From Neorhizobium sp. UBA3556 (GTDB taxonomy: Bacteria > Pseudomonadota > Alphaproteobacteria > Rhizobiales > Rhizobiaceae), in NCBI GenBank assembly GCA_002376235.1, contig DFNX01000014.1, forward strand, positions 43,955-107,954: a stretch of DNA of 64,000 nt, in the 5' to 3' direction. Below are positions 1-8,901 of this stretch, piece after piece (the first letter of the stretch is position 1; the number at the start of each line of letters is the position of its first letter). Both the position numbers and the translations under genes were made by a program. The notes under the pieces are model-generated. The model was not told where the DNA came from, did no database searches, and saw only the letters and a list, made by a program, of their open reading frames with translations.

Positions 1-241
1 TAATTTTTCGCGATACTCCGGCCGCAATCGTCTCGCCGTTTTTCAATCGTTTCAGGCTTTTCCGCGCCCTCTGCGACGTTTTGTCGTCTTTCACACCTCT
101 ATGCGTGTGGGGTGCCTTGTTAAAGCACTTGCGTGGGAAACGCTGCTGCGATAGTCACGGCTTGTTGCAATGCACGTTCGCTTGCCGCGCATTGACTAAA
201 AATGCGCCACTCGGCGCTTATTGCAGGCAGGGGTTGGAATC
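1..241 (+). promoter_or_regulatory. Upstream region of the nuo operon
   Basis: No gene is visible here. The operon promoter should lie in this stretch. The best visible candidate is TTGACT at 192-197, but no good -10 hexamer follows at the usual spacing (CGCTTA at 215-220 is poor), so I do not regard it as established. A purine-rich Shine-Dalgarno (AGGGG at about 229-233) precedes the nuoA ATG at 242. No operator palindrome stands out. Confidence 0.3.
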
Positions 242-607
242 ATGAATGAACTTCTCGCGTCTTACATCCCGATCGCGATATTCATCGGAATCTCCTTGGT
301 CATCGGCCTGGCGCTTTTGATCGCGCCGTTTGCTGTCGCCTATAAGGCTCCGGATTCGGAGAAGCTTTCGGCTTTTGAATGCGGGTTTAATGCATTCGAT
401 GACGCGCGCATGAAGTTCGATATTCGATTCTACCTCGTATCGATTCTTTTCATTATCTTCGATCTGGAAGTTGCCTTCCTTTTCCCCTGGGCCGTCTCGT
501 TTGGAGACATGGGCTGGTTCGGTTTCTGGTCGATGATGGTGTTTCTTGCCGTGCTTACGGTAGGATTTGTCTATGAGTGGAAGAAGGGAGCCCTGGAATG
601 GGAGTAG
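242..607 (+). CDS. nuoA: NADH-quinone oxidoreductase subunit A
   Basis: Membrane subunit of complex I at the junction between the peripheral and membrane arms. The 121-residue protein has three predicted transmembrane helices (about 10-32, 62-84, 92-112). The conserved loop motif FECGF is at 45-49 and the acidic residues D74 and E76 of FDLE lie in helix 2, as expected for the family. I chose ATG 242, preceded by AGGGG, over an in-frame TTG at 221, because the protein then starts directly before helix 1. First gene of the 14-gene nuo operon; its last 10 bases overlap nuoB. Confidence 0.96.
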   Translation: MNELLASYIPIAIFIGISLVIGLALLIAPFAVAYKAPDSEKLSAFECGFNAFDDARMKFDIRFYLVSILFIIFDLEVAFLFPWAVSFGDMGWFGFWSMMVFLAVLTVGFVYEWKKGALEWE

Positions 608-1182
608 TCGATAGCGGCAGCACCCTCGTTGCGCCTCAGCCGAAAGGCATTCTCGACCCCAAGACCGGCAAGCCGGTCGGCAGTGACGATGCCTTCTTCG
701 GTGAAGTGAATGACGAACTGGCCGATAAAGGGTTTCTCGTCACCTCCACGCAGGACCTGATCACCTGGGCGCGCACCGGTTCGCTCATGTGGATGCAGTT
801 CGGTCTGGCCTGTTGCGCCGTTGAAGGTCTGATGCAGGTCTCCGGCCCGCGTTATGATCTTGAGCGCTTCGGCGTCGCACCGCGTGCCTCACCGCGCCAG
901 TCCGATGTTATGATCGTTGCCGGCACGCTGACCAACAAGATGGCTCCCGCGCTGCGCAAGGTCTATGACCAGATGCCCGAGCCGCGTTACGTCATCTCCA
1001 TGGGCTCCTGCGCCAATGGCGGCGGATATTACCACTATTCCTATTCGGTGGTGCGCGGCTGTGACCGCGTTGTGCCCGTCGATATATATGTGCCGGGCTG
1101 TCCTCCCACGGCAGAAGCGCTGCTTTACGGCGTGCTTCTGCTGCAAAAGAAGATCCGCCGCACCGGCACGATCGAGCGCTAG
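598..1182 (+). CDS. nuoB: NADH-quinone oxidoreductase subunit B
   Basis: Peripheral-arm subunit that carries the terminal iron-sulfur cluster N2, which hands electrons to ubiquinone. Four cluster ligands are visible: the tandem C72-C73, C138 in GSC, and C168 in PGCPP. The protein is 194 residues from ATG 598; a GTG at 577 would add seven residues inside nuoA and is unlikely. The start overlaps the nuoA 3' end by 10 bases (598-607), so the two are probably translationally coupled. The N-terminal ~35 residues are a low-complexity extension, usual in alphaproteobacteria. Confidence 0.97.
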   Translation: MGVVDSGSTLVAPQPKGILDPKTGKPVGSDDAFFGEVNDELADKGFLVTSTQDLITWARTGSLMWMQFGLACCAVEGLMQVSGPRYDLERFGVAPRASPRQSDVMIVAGTLTNKMAPALRKVYDQMPEPRYVISMGSCANGGGYYHYSYSVVRGCDRVVPVDIYVPGCPPTAEALLYGVLLLQKKIRRTGTIER

Positions 1183-1196
1183 GCGGGGAGGGGCTT

Positions 1197-1814
1197 ATGA
1201 CAATCGAACGCTTGACCGAGCTTTCCGCGTATCTTTCGGAGGCAAAGCCGGCACTCATTTCGGAAGCGATTATCGCCAATGGCGAGCTGACGGTCATCAC
1301 CGAGGCTCAGGGCATCATCGAGCTTCTGACATTCCTGCGCGACGATCCCAAATGCGGTTTCGTCTCCTTTACCGATATTTGTGGTGTCGACTGGCCAGCG
1401 CGCGAAAAGCGCTTCGATGTCGTCTACCACCTCCTGTCGCCGCGCCAGAACCTGCGCATCCGCGTCAAGCTCGCAACCGGCGAGGATGATGCCGTTCCCT
1501 CGGCAACGGCGGTCTATGCTGGCGCTGAATGGTATGAGCGCGAGGCTTGGGATCTTTACGGGATCGCTTTCTCCGGCCATCCGGACCTGCGCCGCCTTCT
1601 GACCGATTACGGTTTCGAAGGTCATCCGCTGCGCAAGGATTTTCCGGTCACCGGTTTTGTCGAGGTGCGTTACGACGATGCTATCAAGCGCGTTGTCTAC
1701 GAGCCCGTGGAACTGCGCCAGGAATTTCGAAATTTTGACTTCTTGTCTCCCTGGGAAGGGCCCGAATACGTGCTTCCCGGCGACGAGAAGGCCGACGACA
1801 AAGCCAAAGCCTAA
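1197..1814 (+). CDS. nuoC: NADH-quinone oxidoreductase subunit C
   Basis: Peripheral-arm subunit of complex I (30 kDa family) that packs against NuoD and NuoB near the quinone site. The 205-residue protein carries the family signature around residues 114-150 (EREAWDLYGI, then HPDLRRLL and GHPLRKDFP). It is a separate gene from nuoD, unlike the fused nuoCD of enterobacteria, which fits an alphaproteobacterium. ATG 1197 follows GGGGAGGGG, 14 bases after nuoB. A 75-base gap separates it from nuoD. Confidence 0.96.
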   Translation: MTIERLTELSAYLSEAKPALISEAIIANGELTVITEAQGIIELLTFLRDDPKCGFVSFTDICGVDWPAREKRFDVVYHLLSPRQNLRIRVKLATGEDDAVPSATAVYAGAEWYEREAWDLYGIAFSGHPDLRRLLTDYGFEGHPLRKDFPVTGFVEVRYDDAIKRVVYEPVELRQEFRNFDFLSPWEGPEYVLPGDEKADDKAKA

Positions 1815-1889
1815 GCCGGCGCATTTTCGCGACGGCCCAATCCTTTTCCCGCCGCAGCCACAAGCGCTGTCCGGCATGGAGCAAGCGGT

Positions 1890-3080
1890 ATGACTGAGCA
1901 TAACGTCCGCAATTTTACGATCAACTTCGGCCCGGAGCATCCGTCCGCGCACGGCGTTCTGCGTCTGGTCCTGGAATTGGACGGTGAAATCGTCGAGCGG
2001 GTCGATCCGCATGTCGGCCTTCTGCATCGCGGCACCGAAAAGCTGATGGAGACGAAGACCTATCTCCAGGCGCTGCCCTATCTCGACCGGCTCGATTACG
2101 TAGCCCCGATGAACCAGGAACATGCCTATTCGCTCGCCGTCGAGAAGCTCCTGAATATCCAGATTCCGATCCGCGGCCAGCTGATCCGCGTTCTTTATTC
2201 CGAAATCGGCCGCATACTCTCGCATGTGATGAACGTCACGACCCAGGCGATGGACGTCGGCGCCATGACGCCGCCGGTCTGGGGTTTCGAGGAACGCGAA
2301 AAGCTTATGGTGTTTTACGAGCGCGCCTCGGGCGCTCGCCTGCATGCCGCCTATTTCCGTCCCGGTGGCGTCCATCAGGACCTGCCGCCGGAACTGGTGG
2401 AAGATATCGGCGCCTGGTGCGATCCGTTCCTCAAGGTTCTCGATGATATTGAGGGCATGCTCACCGACAACCGTATCTTCAAGCAGCGCAACGTCGATAT
2501 CGGCGTCGTCAAGCTGGAAGACGCCTGGGCCTGGGGCTTCTCCGGCGTCATGGTCCGTGGTTCGGGCGCTGCCTGGGATCTGCGCAAGGCGCAGCCTTAC
2601 GAATGTTATTCCGAAATGGATTTCGATATCCCGATCGGCAAGAACGGCGACTGTTATGACCGCTATCTCATTCGCATGAACGAGATGCGTCAGTCGGTTC
2701 GCATCATGAAGCAATGTGTCGAGCGCCTGCTCGGTGACGCGAAGGCCGGACCGGTCTCATCCACTGATGGCAAGGTCGTTCCGCCAAAGCGCGGTGAGAT
2801 GAAGCGCTCGATGGAAGCGCTGATCCACCACTTCAAGCTCTATACCGAAGGCTATCACGTGCCGGCCGGCGAAGCCTATGCCGCCGTCGAAGCGCCGAAG
2901 GGCGAGTTCGGCGTGTATATCGTCGCCGACGGCACCAACAAGCCTTATCGCTGCAAGCTGCGCGCACCGGGCTTTGCTCACCTCCAGGCCATGGACTTTC
3001 TCAGCAAGGGCCACCAGTTGGCCGATATCTCTGCAGTCCTCGGCTCGCTCGACATCGTTTTCGGCGAGGTGGACCGCTAA
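1890..3080 (+). CDS. nuoD: NADH-quinone oxidoreductase subunit D
   Basis: 49 kDa-type subunit of complex I, related to the large subunit of [NiFe] hydrogenases, which forms most of the quinone-binding pocket. The 396-residue protein begins with the conserved strand FGPEHPSAHG (residues 13-22), whose histidines H17 and H21 line the quinone site, and ends in the typical DIVFGEVDR. Length is normal for the unfused form. The final A of its TAA stop is also the first base of a 26-codon ORF that fills the gap to nuoE. Confidence 0.97.
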   Translation: MTEHNVRNFTINFGPEHPSAHGVLRLVLELDGEIVERVDPHVGLLHRGTEKLMETKTYLQALPYLDRLDYVAPMNQEHAYSLAVEKLLNIQIPIRGQLIRVLYSEIGRILSHVMNVTTQAMDVGAMTPPVWGFEEREKLMVFYERASGARLHAAYFRPGGVHQDLPPELVEDIGAWCDPFLKVLDDIEGMLTDNRIFKQRNVDIGVVKLEDAWAWGFSGVMVRGSGAAWDLRKAQPYECYSEMDFDIPIGKNGDCYDRYLIRMNEMRQSVRIMKQCVERLLGDAKAGPVSSTDGKVVPPKRGEMKRSMEALIHHFKLYTEGYHVPAGEAYAAVEAPKGEFGVYIVADGTNKPYRCKLRAPGFAHLQAMDFLSKGHQLADISAVLGSLDIVFGEVDR

Positions 3081-3160
3081 TGGCCCGCTTTGACGTCACG
3101 ATGTCTGCCAATGTCCGCGAACACTCGGCGCGGGCTGTCCAAATAACTGATAAGGCGTAA
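3080..3160 (+). CDS. Putative 26-residue ORF bridging nuoD and nuoE
   Basis: An ATG at 3080 overlaps the nuoD stop by one base (TAATG arrangement) and opens a 26-codon frame (MARFDVTMSA...) ending in TAA at 3158-3160, six bases before nuoE. The peptide resembles nothing I know. The geometry suits translational reinitiation that carries ribosomes from nuoD to nuoE; it could equally be chance. The nuoE Shine-Dalgarno (AAGGCG, about 3152-3157) lies inside the end of this frame. Confidence 0.35.
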   Translation: MARFDVTMSANVREHSARAVQITDKA

Positions 3161-3166
3161 GAAACT

Positions 3167-4321
3167 ATGTCCGTTCGTCGACTGGCCGAAGAACAGTTCC
3201 AGCCCGCAAGCTTCGCCTTCAGCGAAGAGAATGCTGCATGGGCTGAGGCAACGATCAGGAAATATCCGGAAGGCCGGCAGCAGTCCGCCGTGATCCCGCT
3301 TCTGATGCGGGCGCAGGAGCAGGACGGTTGGGTCACGCGCGCCACGATCGAGCACGTCGCGGCCAAGCTCGACATGCCCTATATCCGCGTCATGGAAGTG
3401 GCGACTTTCTATACCCAGTTCCAGCTTAAGCCGGTCGGCACGCGCGCCCACATTCAGGTCTGCGGCACCACGCCCTGCATGCTGCGCGGCGCAGAAGAGC
3501 TGATCAAGGTCTGTCAGCGCAAGATTCATCATGATCCGCTGCATCCGAATGCCGAGGGCACGCTGTCCTGGGAAGAGGTCGAGTGTCAGGGCGCCTGCGT
3601 CAACGCACCGATGGTCATCATCTTCAAGGATGCCTACGAAGACCTCACGCCTGAGCGTCTCGAAGAGATCATTGACACGTTCGAGGCAGGCAAGGGCGCA
3701 GAGGTCAAGGTCGGCCCGCAGATCGACCGGCATTTGTCGGCCCCGATCGGTGGCGCAGTAACGCTGAACGACGATATCAAGCCGGTCCGCACCAATCTGG
3801 AGCCGCAGCCGGAAGCGCATGCCGATGCCGCCTCTGTCCCTCCGGCTGATGCTGCCCATCCAAAGGATACGGCACCTGAGACCGATCCCAAGCTGAAGAC
3901 GCCGGTAACCGCGCCGAAGGCCGCCGAGGCAAACGCAAAGGCGACCGAAGACAAGCCGGCCGCTGACGCACCCAAGACAGAGGCCAAGGCTGAAGCGGTC
4001 AAGGCTGCACCCGCCGCAAAGTCCGAAAAGCCATCGCTGGAAGACAAGAACCGTCCGAAAGGCATCGATAAGCCCGACGCGGTTGACGACCTGAAGCTGA
4101 TCTCCGGCGTTGGTCCCAAGATCGAAGGCACGCTCCACGAACTTGATATCTACACCTTCGCGCAAGTCGCATCGTGGAAAAAGGCCGAGCGCGAATGGGT
4201 GGACGGTTACCTGAATTTCAAGGGCCGTATCGAGCGTGACGACTGGATCAAACAGGCCAAGGCGCTCGCCAAGGGTGGCGAAGCCGAATACATTAAAGTC
4301 TTCGGCAAGAAGCCGCGGTGA
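3167..4321 (+). CDS. nuoE: NADH-quinone oxidoreductase subunit E with C-terminal extension
   Basis: 24 kDa-type subunit of the NADH-dehydrogenase module. The thioredoxin-like domain (about 20-190) carries the [2Fe-2S] cluster N1a on C99, C104, C140 and C144. At 384 residues the protein is far longer than the usual 160-240. Residues ~210-300 are an Ala/Lys/Pro/Glu-rich linker, and residues ~305-384 form a small domain with a helix-hairpin-helix-like motif (ISGVGPKIEG at 312-321). A similar C-terminal module is known in rhizobial proteins such as ribosomal protein L21. The extension is in frame and shows no sign of assembly error. Ten bases separate it from nuoF. Confidence 0.95.
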   Translation: MSVRRLAEEQFQPASFAFSEENAAWAEATIRKYPEGRQQSAVIPLLMRAQEQDGWVTRATIEHVAAKLDMPYIRVMEVATFYTQFQLKPVGTRAHIQVCGTTPCMLRGAEELIKVCQRKIHHDPLHPNAEGTLSWEEVECQGACVNAPMVIIFKDAYEDLTPERLEEIIDTFEAGKGAEVKVGPQIDRHLSAPIGGAVTLNDDIKPVRTNLEPQPEAHADAASVPPADAAHPKDTAPETDPKLKTPVTAPKAAEANAKATEDKPAADAPKTEAKAEAVKAAPAAKSEKPSLEDKNRPKGIDKPDAVDDLKLISGVGPKIEGTLHELDIYTFAQVASWKKAEREWVDGYLNFKGRIERDDWIKQAKALAKGGEAEYIKVFGKKPR

Positions 4322-4331
4322 GGACTGAGAT

Positions 4332-5636
4332 ATGCTAAAAGATCAGGATCGCATCTTCACCAACATCTACGGCCTCAAGGACAAGTCCTTGAAGGGCGCG
4401 ATGAGCCGTGGCCACTGGGACGGCACGAAGATCATCATCGAAAAGGGCAGGGACTGGATCATCAACGAGATGAAGGCGTCCGGTCTTCGTGGTCGTGGTG
4501 GCGCAGGTTTCCCGACCGGTCTCAAATGGTCCTTCATGCCGAAGGAGAGCGACGGCCGTCCGCATTATCTCGTCGTCAATGCCGATGAATCCGAACCCGG
4601 CACCTGCAAGGACCGCGAAATCCTGCGCAACGATCCGCATACGCTGATCGAGGGTTGCGTCATCGCCGGCTTTGCCATGGGCGCGCATACCGCTTTCATC
4701 TATGTCCGCGGCGAATACATGCGTGAGCGTGAAGCGCTGCAGGCGGCGATCGACGAATGCTATGCGGCAGGCCTGCTCGGCAAGAACACGGTGCATGGCT
4801 GGGACTACGACATTGTCGTCCATCACGGCGCTGGCGCCTATATCTGCGGCGAAGAGACGGCATTGCTCGAAAGCCTCGAAGGCAAGAAGGGCCAGCCGCG
4901 CATGAAGCCGCCGTTCCCGGCGAACATGGGCCTCTACGGCTGCCCGACCACGGTCAACAACGTCGAATCGATCTCGGTTGCTCCGACCATCCTGCGTCGC
5001 GGCGCTTCCTGGTTCTCTTCGATCGGCCGTGCCAACAATGTCGGCACCAAACTTTTCATGGTCTCCGGCCATGTTGAAAAGCCATGCACCTTCGAAGAGG
5101 CGATGGGGCTCTCCTTCCGTGAGATCATCGAAAATCATTGCGGCGGTATCCGTGGCGGCTGGGATAACCTGCTTGCCGTCATTCCCGGCGGCGCATCCTG
5201 CCCGATCGTCCGTGGCGAAGACATGGCCGATGCGATCATGGACTTTGATGGCATGCGCGAGGTGAAATCTTCCTTCGGCACCGGCGGCATGATCGTCATG
5301 GACAAGTCGACCGACGTCATCAAGGCGATCTGGCGTATTGCGGCCTTCTTCAAGCATGAAAGCTGCGGCCAGTGCACGCCCTGCCGCGAAGGCACCGGCT
5401 GGATGATGCGCCTGATGGAACGCATGGTCCGCGGCAATGCCCAGAAGCGCGAAATCGACATGCTTTTCCAGGTAACCAAGCAGGTCGAGGGCCACACGAT
5501 CTGTGCGCTCGGCGACGCGGCCGCTTGGCCGATCCAGGGCCTGATCCGCAACTTCCGCCCCGAGATTGAGGCGCGTATCGACCAGTACACCTATAATGCG
5601 ACGTCTGAGGGCGCCGTCATGGAGGCTGCCGAGTAA
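4332..5636 (+). CDS. nuoF: NADH-quinone oxidoreductase subunit F
   Basis: 51 kDa-type subunit that binds NADH and FMN and starts electron transfer in complex I. The glycine-rich nucleotide motif GRGGAGFPTG is at 54-63. Cluster N3 ligands are C345, C348 and C351 (in SCGQCTPCREG) and C391 (in HTICALGDAA). The 434-residue length is normal. It is followed by an 86-base spacer containing a small CCGC-AAAT-GCGG hairpin before nuoG. Confidence 0.97.
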   Translation: MLKDQDRIFTNIYGLKDKSLKGAMSRGHWDGTKIIIEKGRDWIINEMKASGLRGRGGAGFPTGLKWSFMPKESDGRPHYLVVNADESEPGTCKDREILRNDPHTLIEGCVIAGFAMGAHTAFIYVRGEYMREREALQAAIDECYAAGLLGKNTVHGWDYDIVVHHGAGAYICGEETALLESLEGKKGQPRMKPPFPANMGLYGCPTTVNNVESISVAPTILRRGASWFSSIGRANNVGTKLFMVSGHVEKPCTFEEAMGLSFREIIENHCGGIRGGWDNLLAVIPGGASCPIVRGEDMADAIMDFDGMREVKSSFGTGGMIVMDKSTDVIKAIWRIAAFFKHESCGQCTPCREGTGWMMRLMERMVRGNAQKREIDMLFQVTKQVEGHTICALGDAAAWPIQGLIRNFRPEIEARIDQYTYNATSEGAVMEAAE

Positions 5637-5722
5637 AAGCGCCGCAAATGCGGTTTCGGCAGTTGAAATGAACCATTTTCAGGCCCTCGGGTCGGAATTG
5701 AACACAGGACGTAAGTGAAACG

Positions 5723-7807
5723 ATGGCAACAAAGCTGAAGGTTGACGGCAAGGAAATCGAGGTCCCGGACCATTTCACGCTGCTTCAGGCATGCGAGGAG
5801 GCTGGCGCCGAAATTCCGCGCTTTTGTTTCCACGAGCGCCTGTCTGTCGCCGGCAACTGCCGCATGTGTCTGATCGAGGTGAAGGGCGGCCCGCCGAAGC
5901 CGACCGCATCCTGCGCCATGGGCGTGCGCGATATCCGCGGCGGCCCGAATGGCGAACTGCCGGAAATCTTCACCACTACGCCGATGGTCAAGAAGGCCCG
6001 CGAAGGCGTGATGGAATTCCTGCTGATCAACCATCCGCTGGATTGCCCGATCTGCGACCAGGGCGGCGAATGCGACCTGCAGGACCAGGCGATGGCGTTT
6101 GGTATCGACAGTTCGCGCTACGGTGAAAACAAGCGCGCTGTCGAAGACAAGTATATCGGCCCGCTGGTCAAGACCGTGATGAACCGCTGCATCCACTGCA
6201 CGCGTTGCGTCCGCTTCACCACGGAAGTCGGCGGCATTTCCGAACTCGGCCTGATCGGCCGCGGCGAAGATGCCGAGATCACCACCTATCTCGAACAGGC
6301 GATGACCTCCGAACTGCAGGGCAACGTCGTTGACCTTTGCCCGGTCGGTGCGCTCACCTCCAAGCCTTTCGCCTTCACCGCCCGTCCTTGGGAACTCGGT
6401 AAGACGGAATCGATTGATGTCATGGACGCAGTGGGCTCCGCCATTCGCGTCGATACCCGTGGCCGCGAAGTCATGCGCATCATGCCGCGCGTCAACGAGC
6501 AGGTGAACGAAGAGTGGATCTCCGATAAGACCCGCTTCATCTGGGATGGCCTGAAGACCCAACGTCTTGATCGTCCTTACGTCCGCAAGGACGGTCGCCT
6601 CCAGCCCGCAAGCTGGGCTGAAGCCTTTGCTGCCGTAAAGACTGCCGTTTCCGTCGCCTCAAGCGACAAGATCGGTGCCATCGCCGGCGATCTTGCTTCG
6701 GTCGAGGAAATGTATGCGCTGAAGCAGCTTCTCACCTCTCTCGGATCGGAAAATCTCGACTGTCGCCAGGATGGGACGGCGCTCGATCCGTCGCTCGGCC
6801 GTTCGAGCTACCTGTTCAACCCTACCATCGAAGGCATCGAACAGGCCGGCGCGCTGCTCATCATCGGCGCCAACCCGCGTCTCGAAGCCGCTGTCCTGAA
6901 TGCCCGCATCCGCAAGCGCTTCCGTCGCGGCAATTTCCCGATCGGCGTGATCGGTGAAGTCAACGAACTGCGCTACGCTTACGATTATCTCGGTGCTGGC
7001 CCGGAAACGCTTGCCGATCTCGCATCGGGCGTCAACAGCTTTGCCGAAAAGCTCCGCGGTGCAAAGAACCCGATGATCATAATAGGGCAGGGGGCTCTTA
7101 CCCGTCCCGATGGTCTGGCCGTTCTTCAGGCAGCAGCACAGCTCGCGGGCTCGGTCGGCGCACTGACCGAAGAGTGGAACGGTTTTGCCGTCCTGCACAC
7201 GGCAGCCTCCCGCGTCGGTGGCCTCGATCTCGGTTTCGTTCCGGGGGCAAAGGGTGCGGATGCTGCAACCATGTTGCGCTCGATGGACGTTCTCTTCCTG
7301 CTCGGCGCCGACGAGATGAATTTCTCGGCCAAATACGCCAAGACGACGATCTATATCGGCAGCCACGGCGATAACGGTGCGATGAATGCCGATATCATCC
7401 TGCCCGGTGCGGCCTATACCGAAAAGTCCGGCACCTGGGTCAATACCGAAGGCCGCGTCCAGATGGGTAACCGCGCCGGCTTTGCGCCGGGTGAGGCCCG
7501 CGAGGAATGGGCGATCCTGCGTGCGCTATCCGACGTGCTCGGCAAGAAGCTGCCCTTTGACAGCCTTTATGCCTTGCGCGCAAAACTCTATCAGGACCAC
7601 CCGCATTTCGCCGAGATCGACGAGATCGCTGCGGGTTCGGTGAACGACATTGCAAGCCTTGGCACCAAGGCCGGCGAAATGACCAAGGGCGGCTTTGCTT
7701 CGCCGATCAAGGATTTCTACCTGACCAACCCGATTGCCCGTTCCTCTGCCGTCATGGCCGAGTGCTCGGCATTGGCCCGCAACAACTTCCAGGCTGCGGC
7801 GGAGTGA
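5723..7807 (+). CDS. nuoG: NADH-quinone oxidoreductase subunit G
   Basis: 75 kDa-type subunit of the peripheral arm. An N-terminal plant-ferredoxin-like [2Fe-2S] domain (cysteines in CFHERLSVAGNCRMC, about 34-48) is followed by the [4Fe-4S]-binding region (CPICDQGGECDL near 111-122, then NRCIHCTRCVRF near 153-164) and a long molybdopterin-oxidoreductase-like domain that no longer binds cofactor. At 694 residues it matches the alphaproteobacterial and mitochondrial form rather than the ~900-residue enterobacterial one. The nuoH start follows after a single base. Confidence 0.96.
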   Translation: MATKLKVDGKEIEVPDHFTLLQACEEAGAEIPRFCFHERLSVAGNCRMCLIEVKGGPPKPTASCAMGVRDIRGGPNGELPEIFTTTPMVKKAREGVMEFLLINHPLDCPICDQGGECDLQDQAMAFGIDSSRYGENKRAVEDKYIGPLVKTVMNRCIHCTRCVRFTTEVGGISELGLIGRGEDAEITTYLEQAMTSELQGNVVDLCPVGALTSKPFAFTARPWELGKTESIDVMDAVGSAIRVDTRGREVMRIMPRVNEQVNEEWISDKTRFIWDGLKTQRLDRPYVRKDGRLQPASWAEAFAAVKTAVSVASSDKIGAIAGDLASVEEMYALKQLLTSLGSENLDCRQDGTALDPSLGRSSYLFNPTIEGIEQAGALLIIGANPRLEAAVLNARIRKRFRRGNFPIGVIGEVNELRYAYDYLGAGPETLADLASGVNSFAEKLRGAKNPMIIIGQGALTRPDGLAVLQAAAQLAGSVGALTEEWNGFAVLHTAASRVGGLDLGFVPGAKGADAATMLRSMDVLFLLGADEMNFSAKYAKTTIYIGSHGDNGAMNADIILPGAAYTEKSGTWVNTEGRVQMGNRAGFAPGEAREEWAILRALSDVLGKKLPFDSLYALRAKLYQDHPHFAEIDEIAAGSVNDIASLGTKAGEMTKGGFASPIKDFYLTNPIARSSAVMAECSALARNNFQAAAE

Positions 7808-7808
7808 T

Positions 7809-8861
7809 ATGAATATGGATTCGTTTTTCTGGACCTACGTTTGGCCCGCACTGATCATGGTCGGTCAGTCGCTTCTGCTGCTCGTCTGCCTTCTGGTCTT
7901 AATCGCTTTCATCCTTCTGGCCGATCGTAAGGTCTGGGCAAACGTTCAGCTGCGCCGCGGTCCGAACGTCGTCGGTCCCTTCGGCCTGTTCCAGTCCTTT
8001 GCCGACCTTTTGAAGTTCGTGCTGAAGGAACCGATCATCCCCTCGGGCGCCGACAAGACGGTCTTTCTTCTGGCCCCGCTGGTTTCAGTGACGCTGGCGC
8101 TCGCCACATGGGCGGTTATTCCGGTCAATGATGGCTGGGCCGTCGCCAACATCAATGTCGGCGTGCTCTACATCTTCGCGATCTCCTCGCTCGAAGTCTA
8201 CGGCGTCATCATGGCCGGCTGGGCGTCGAACTCGAAATATCCCTTCCTCGGCGCGCTCCGTTCAGCAGCCCAGATGGTGTCTTACGAAGTCTCTATCGGT
8301 ATCGTTATCGTCACCGTCCTTCTCTGCGTCGGTTCGCTGAACCTGACCGATATCGTCTATGCCCAGAAGACCGGTCTCGGCACCATGCTCGGCATGCCGA
8401 ACTCCTTCCTCGACTGGCACTGGTTCTCGCTCTTCCCGATGTTCGTGATCTTCTTCATCTCGGGCCTTGCTGAAACCAACCGTCCGCCCTTCGACCTTCC
8501 GGAAGCAGAATCCGAACTCGTCGCCGGTTACATGGTCGAATATTCGTCCGCGCCTTACATGATGCTGATGCTGTCGGAATATGCGGCGATCATGCTGATC
8601 TGCTCGCTGACGACGATCCTCTTTTTGGGTGGCTGGCTGCCGCCGGTCGACTTCTGGCTGATCAACTGGGTCCCCGGCATCGTCTGGTTCCTGCTGAAGG
8701 TCATCTTCGTTTTCTTCGGCTTCGCCATGGCCAAGGCCATGGTGCCGCGTTACCGCTACGACCAGCTGATGCGTCTCGGCTGGAAGGTCTTCCTGCCGCT
8801 GTCGCTCGGCATGCTGGTTATTGTTGCATTCGTACTGAAACTGACGGGATGGGCAGGCTGA
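7809..8861 (+). CDS. nuoH: NADH-quinone oxidoreductase subunit H
   Basis: Membrane subunit that forms the mouth of the quinone channel and part of the proton path. The 350-residue protein has about eight hydrophobic helices and the conserved loop GLAETNRPPFDLPEAESE, whose acidic residues are essential in the family. I chose ATG 7809, with GGAG at 7801-7804 just upstream; a second ATG at 7815 is possible. The longer open frame from 7734 only overlaps nuoG in another frame. A 40-base gap with an 11-codon ORF leads to nuoI. Confidence 0.95.
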   Translation: MNMDSFFWTYVWPALIMVGQSLLLLVCLLVLIAFILLADRKVWANVQLRRGPNVVGPFGLFQSFADLLKFVLKEPIIPSGADKTVFLLAPLVSVTLALATWAVIPVNDGWAVANINVGVLYIFAISSLEVYGVIMAGWASNSKYPFLGALRSAAQMVSYEVSIGIVIVTVLLCVGSLNLTDIVYAQKTGLGTMLGMPNSFLDWHWFSLFPMFVIFFISGLAETNRPPFDLPEAESELVAGYMVEYSSAPYMMLMLSEYAAIMLICSLTTILFLGGWLPPVDFWLINWVPGIVWFLLKVIFVFFGFAMAKAMVPRYRYDQLMRLGWKVFLPLSLGMLVIVAFVLKLTGWAG

Positions 8862-8863
8862 TC

Positions 8864-8899
8864 ATGGCTGAGCAAACCCGCAGAGTCACTGGAGTTTAA
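8864..8899 (+). CDS. Putative 11-residue ORF bridging nuoH and nuoI
   Basis: ATG 8864, two bases after the nuoH stop, opens a short frame (MAEQTRRVTGV) whose TAA at 8897-8899 lies two bases before the nuoI ATG. It may be a reinitiation bridge like the one between nuoD and nuoE, or chance. There is no protein evidence. Confidence 0.2.
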   Translation: MAEQTRRVTGV

Positions 8900-8901
8900 A
8901 G

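Noticed and set aside
1179..2714. 511-codon minus-strand frame opposite nuoC and nuoD
   Set aside because: Shadow of the nuo genes; the same holds for the long frames at 10448-11431, 12397-13932 and 13682-15538.
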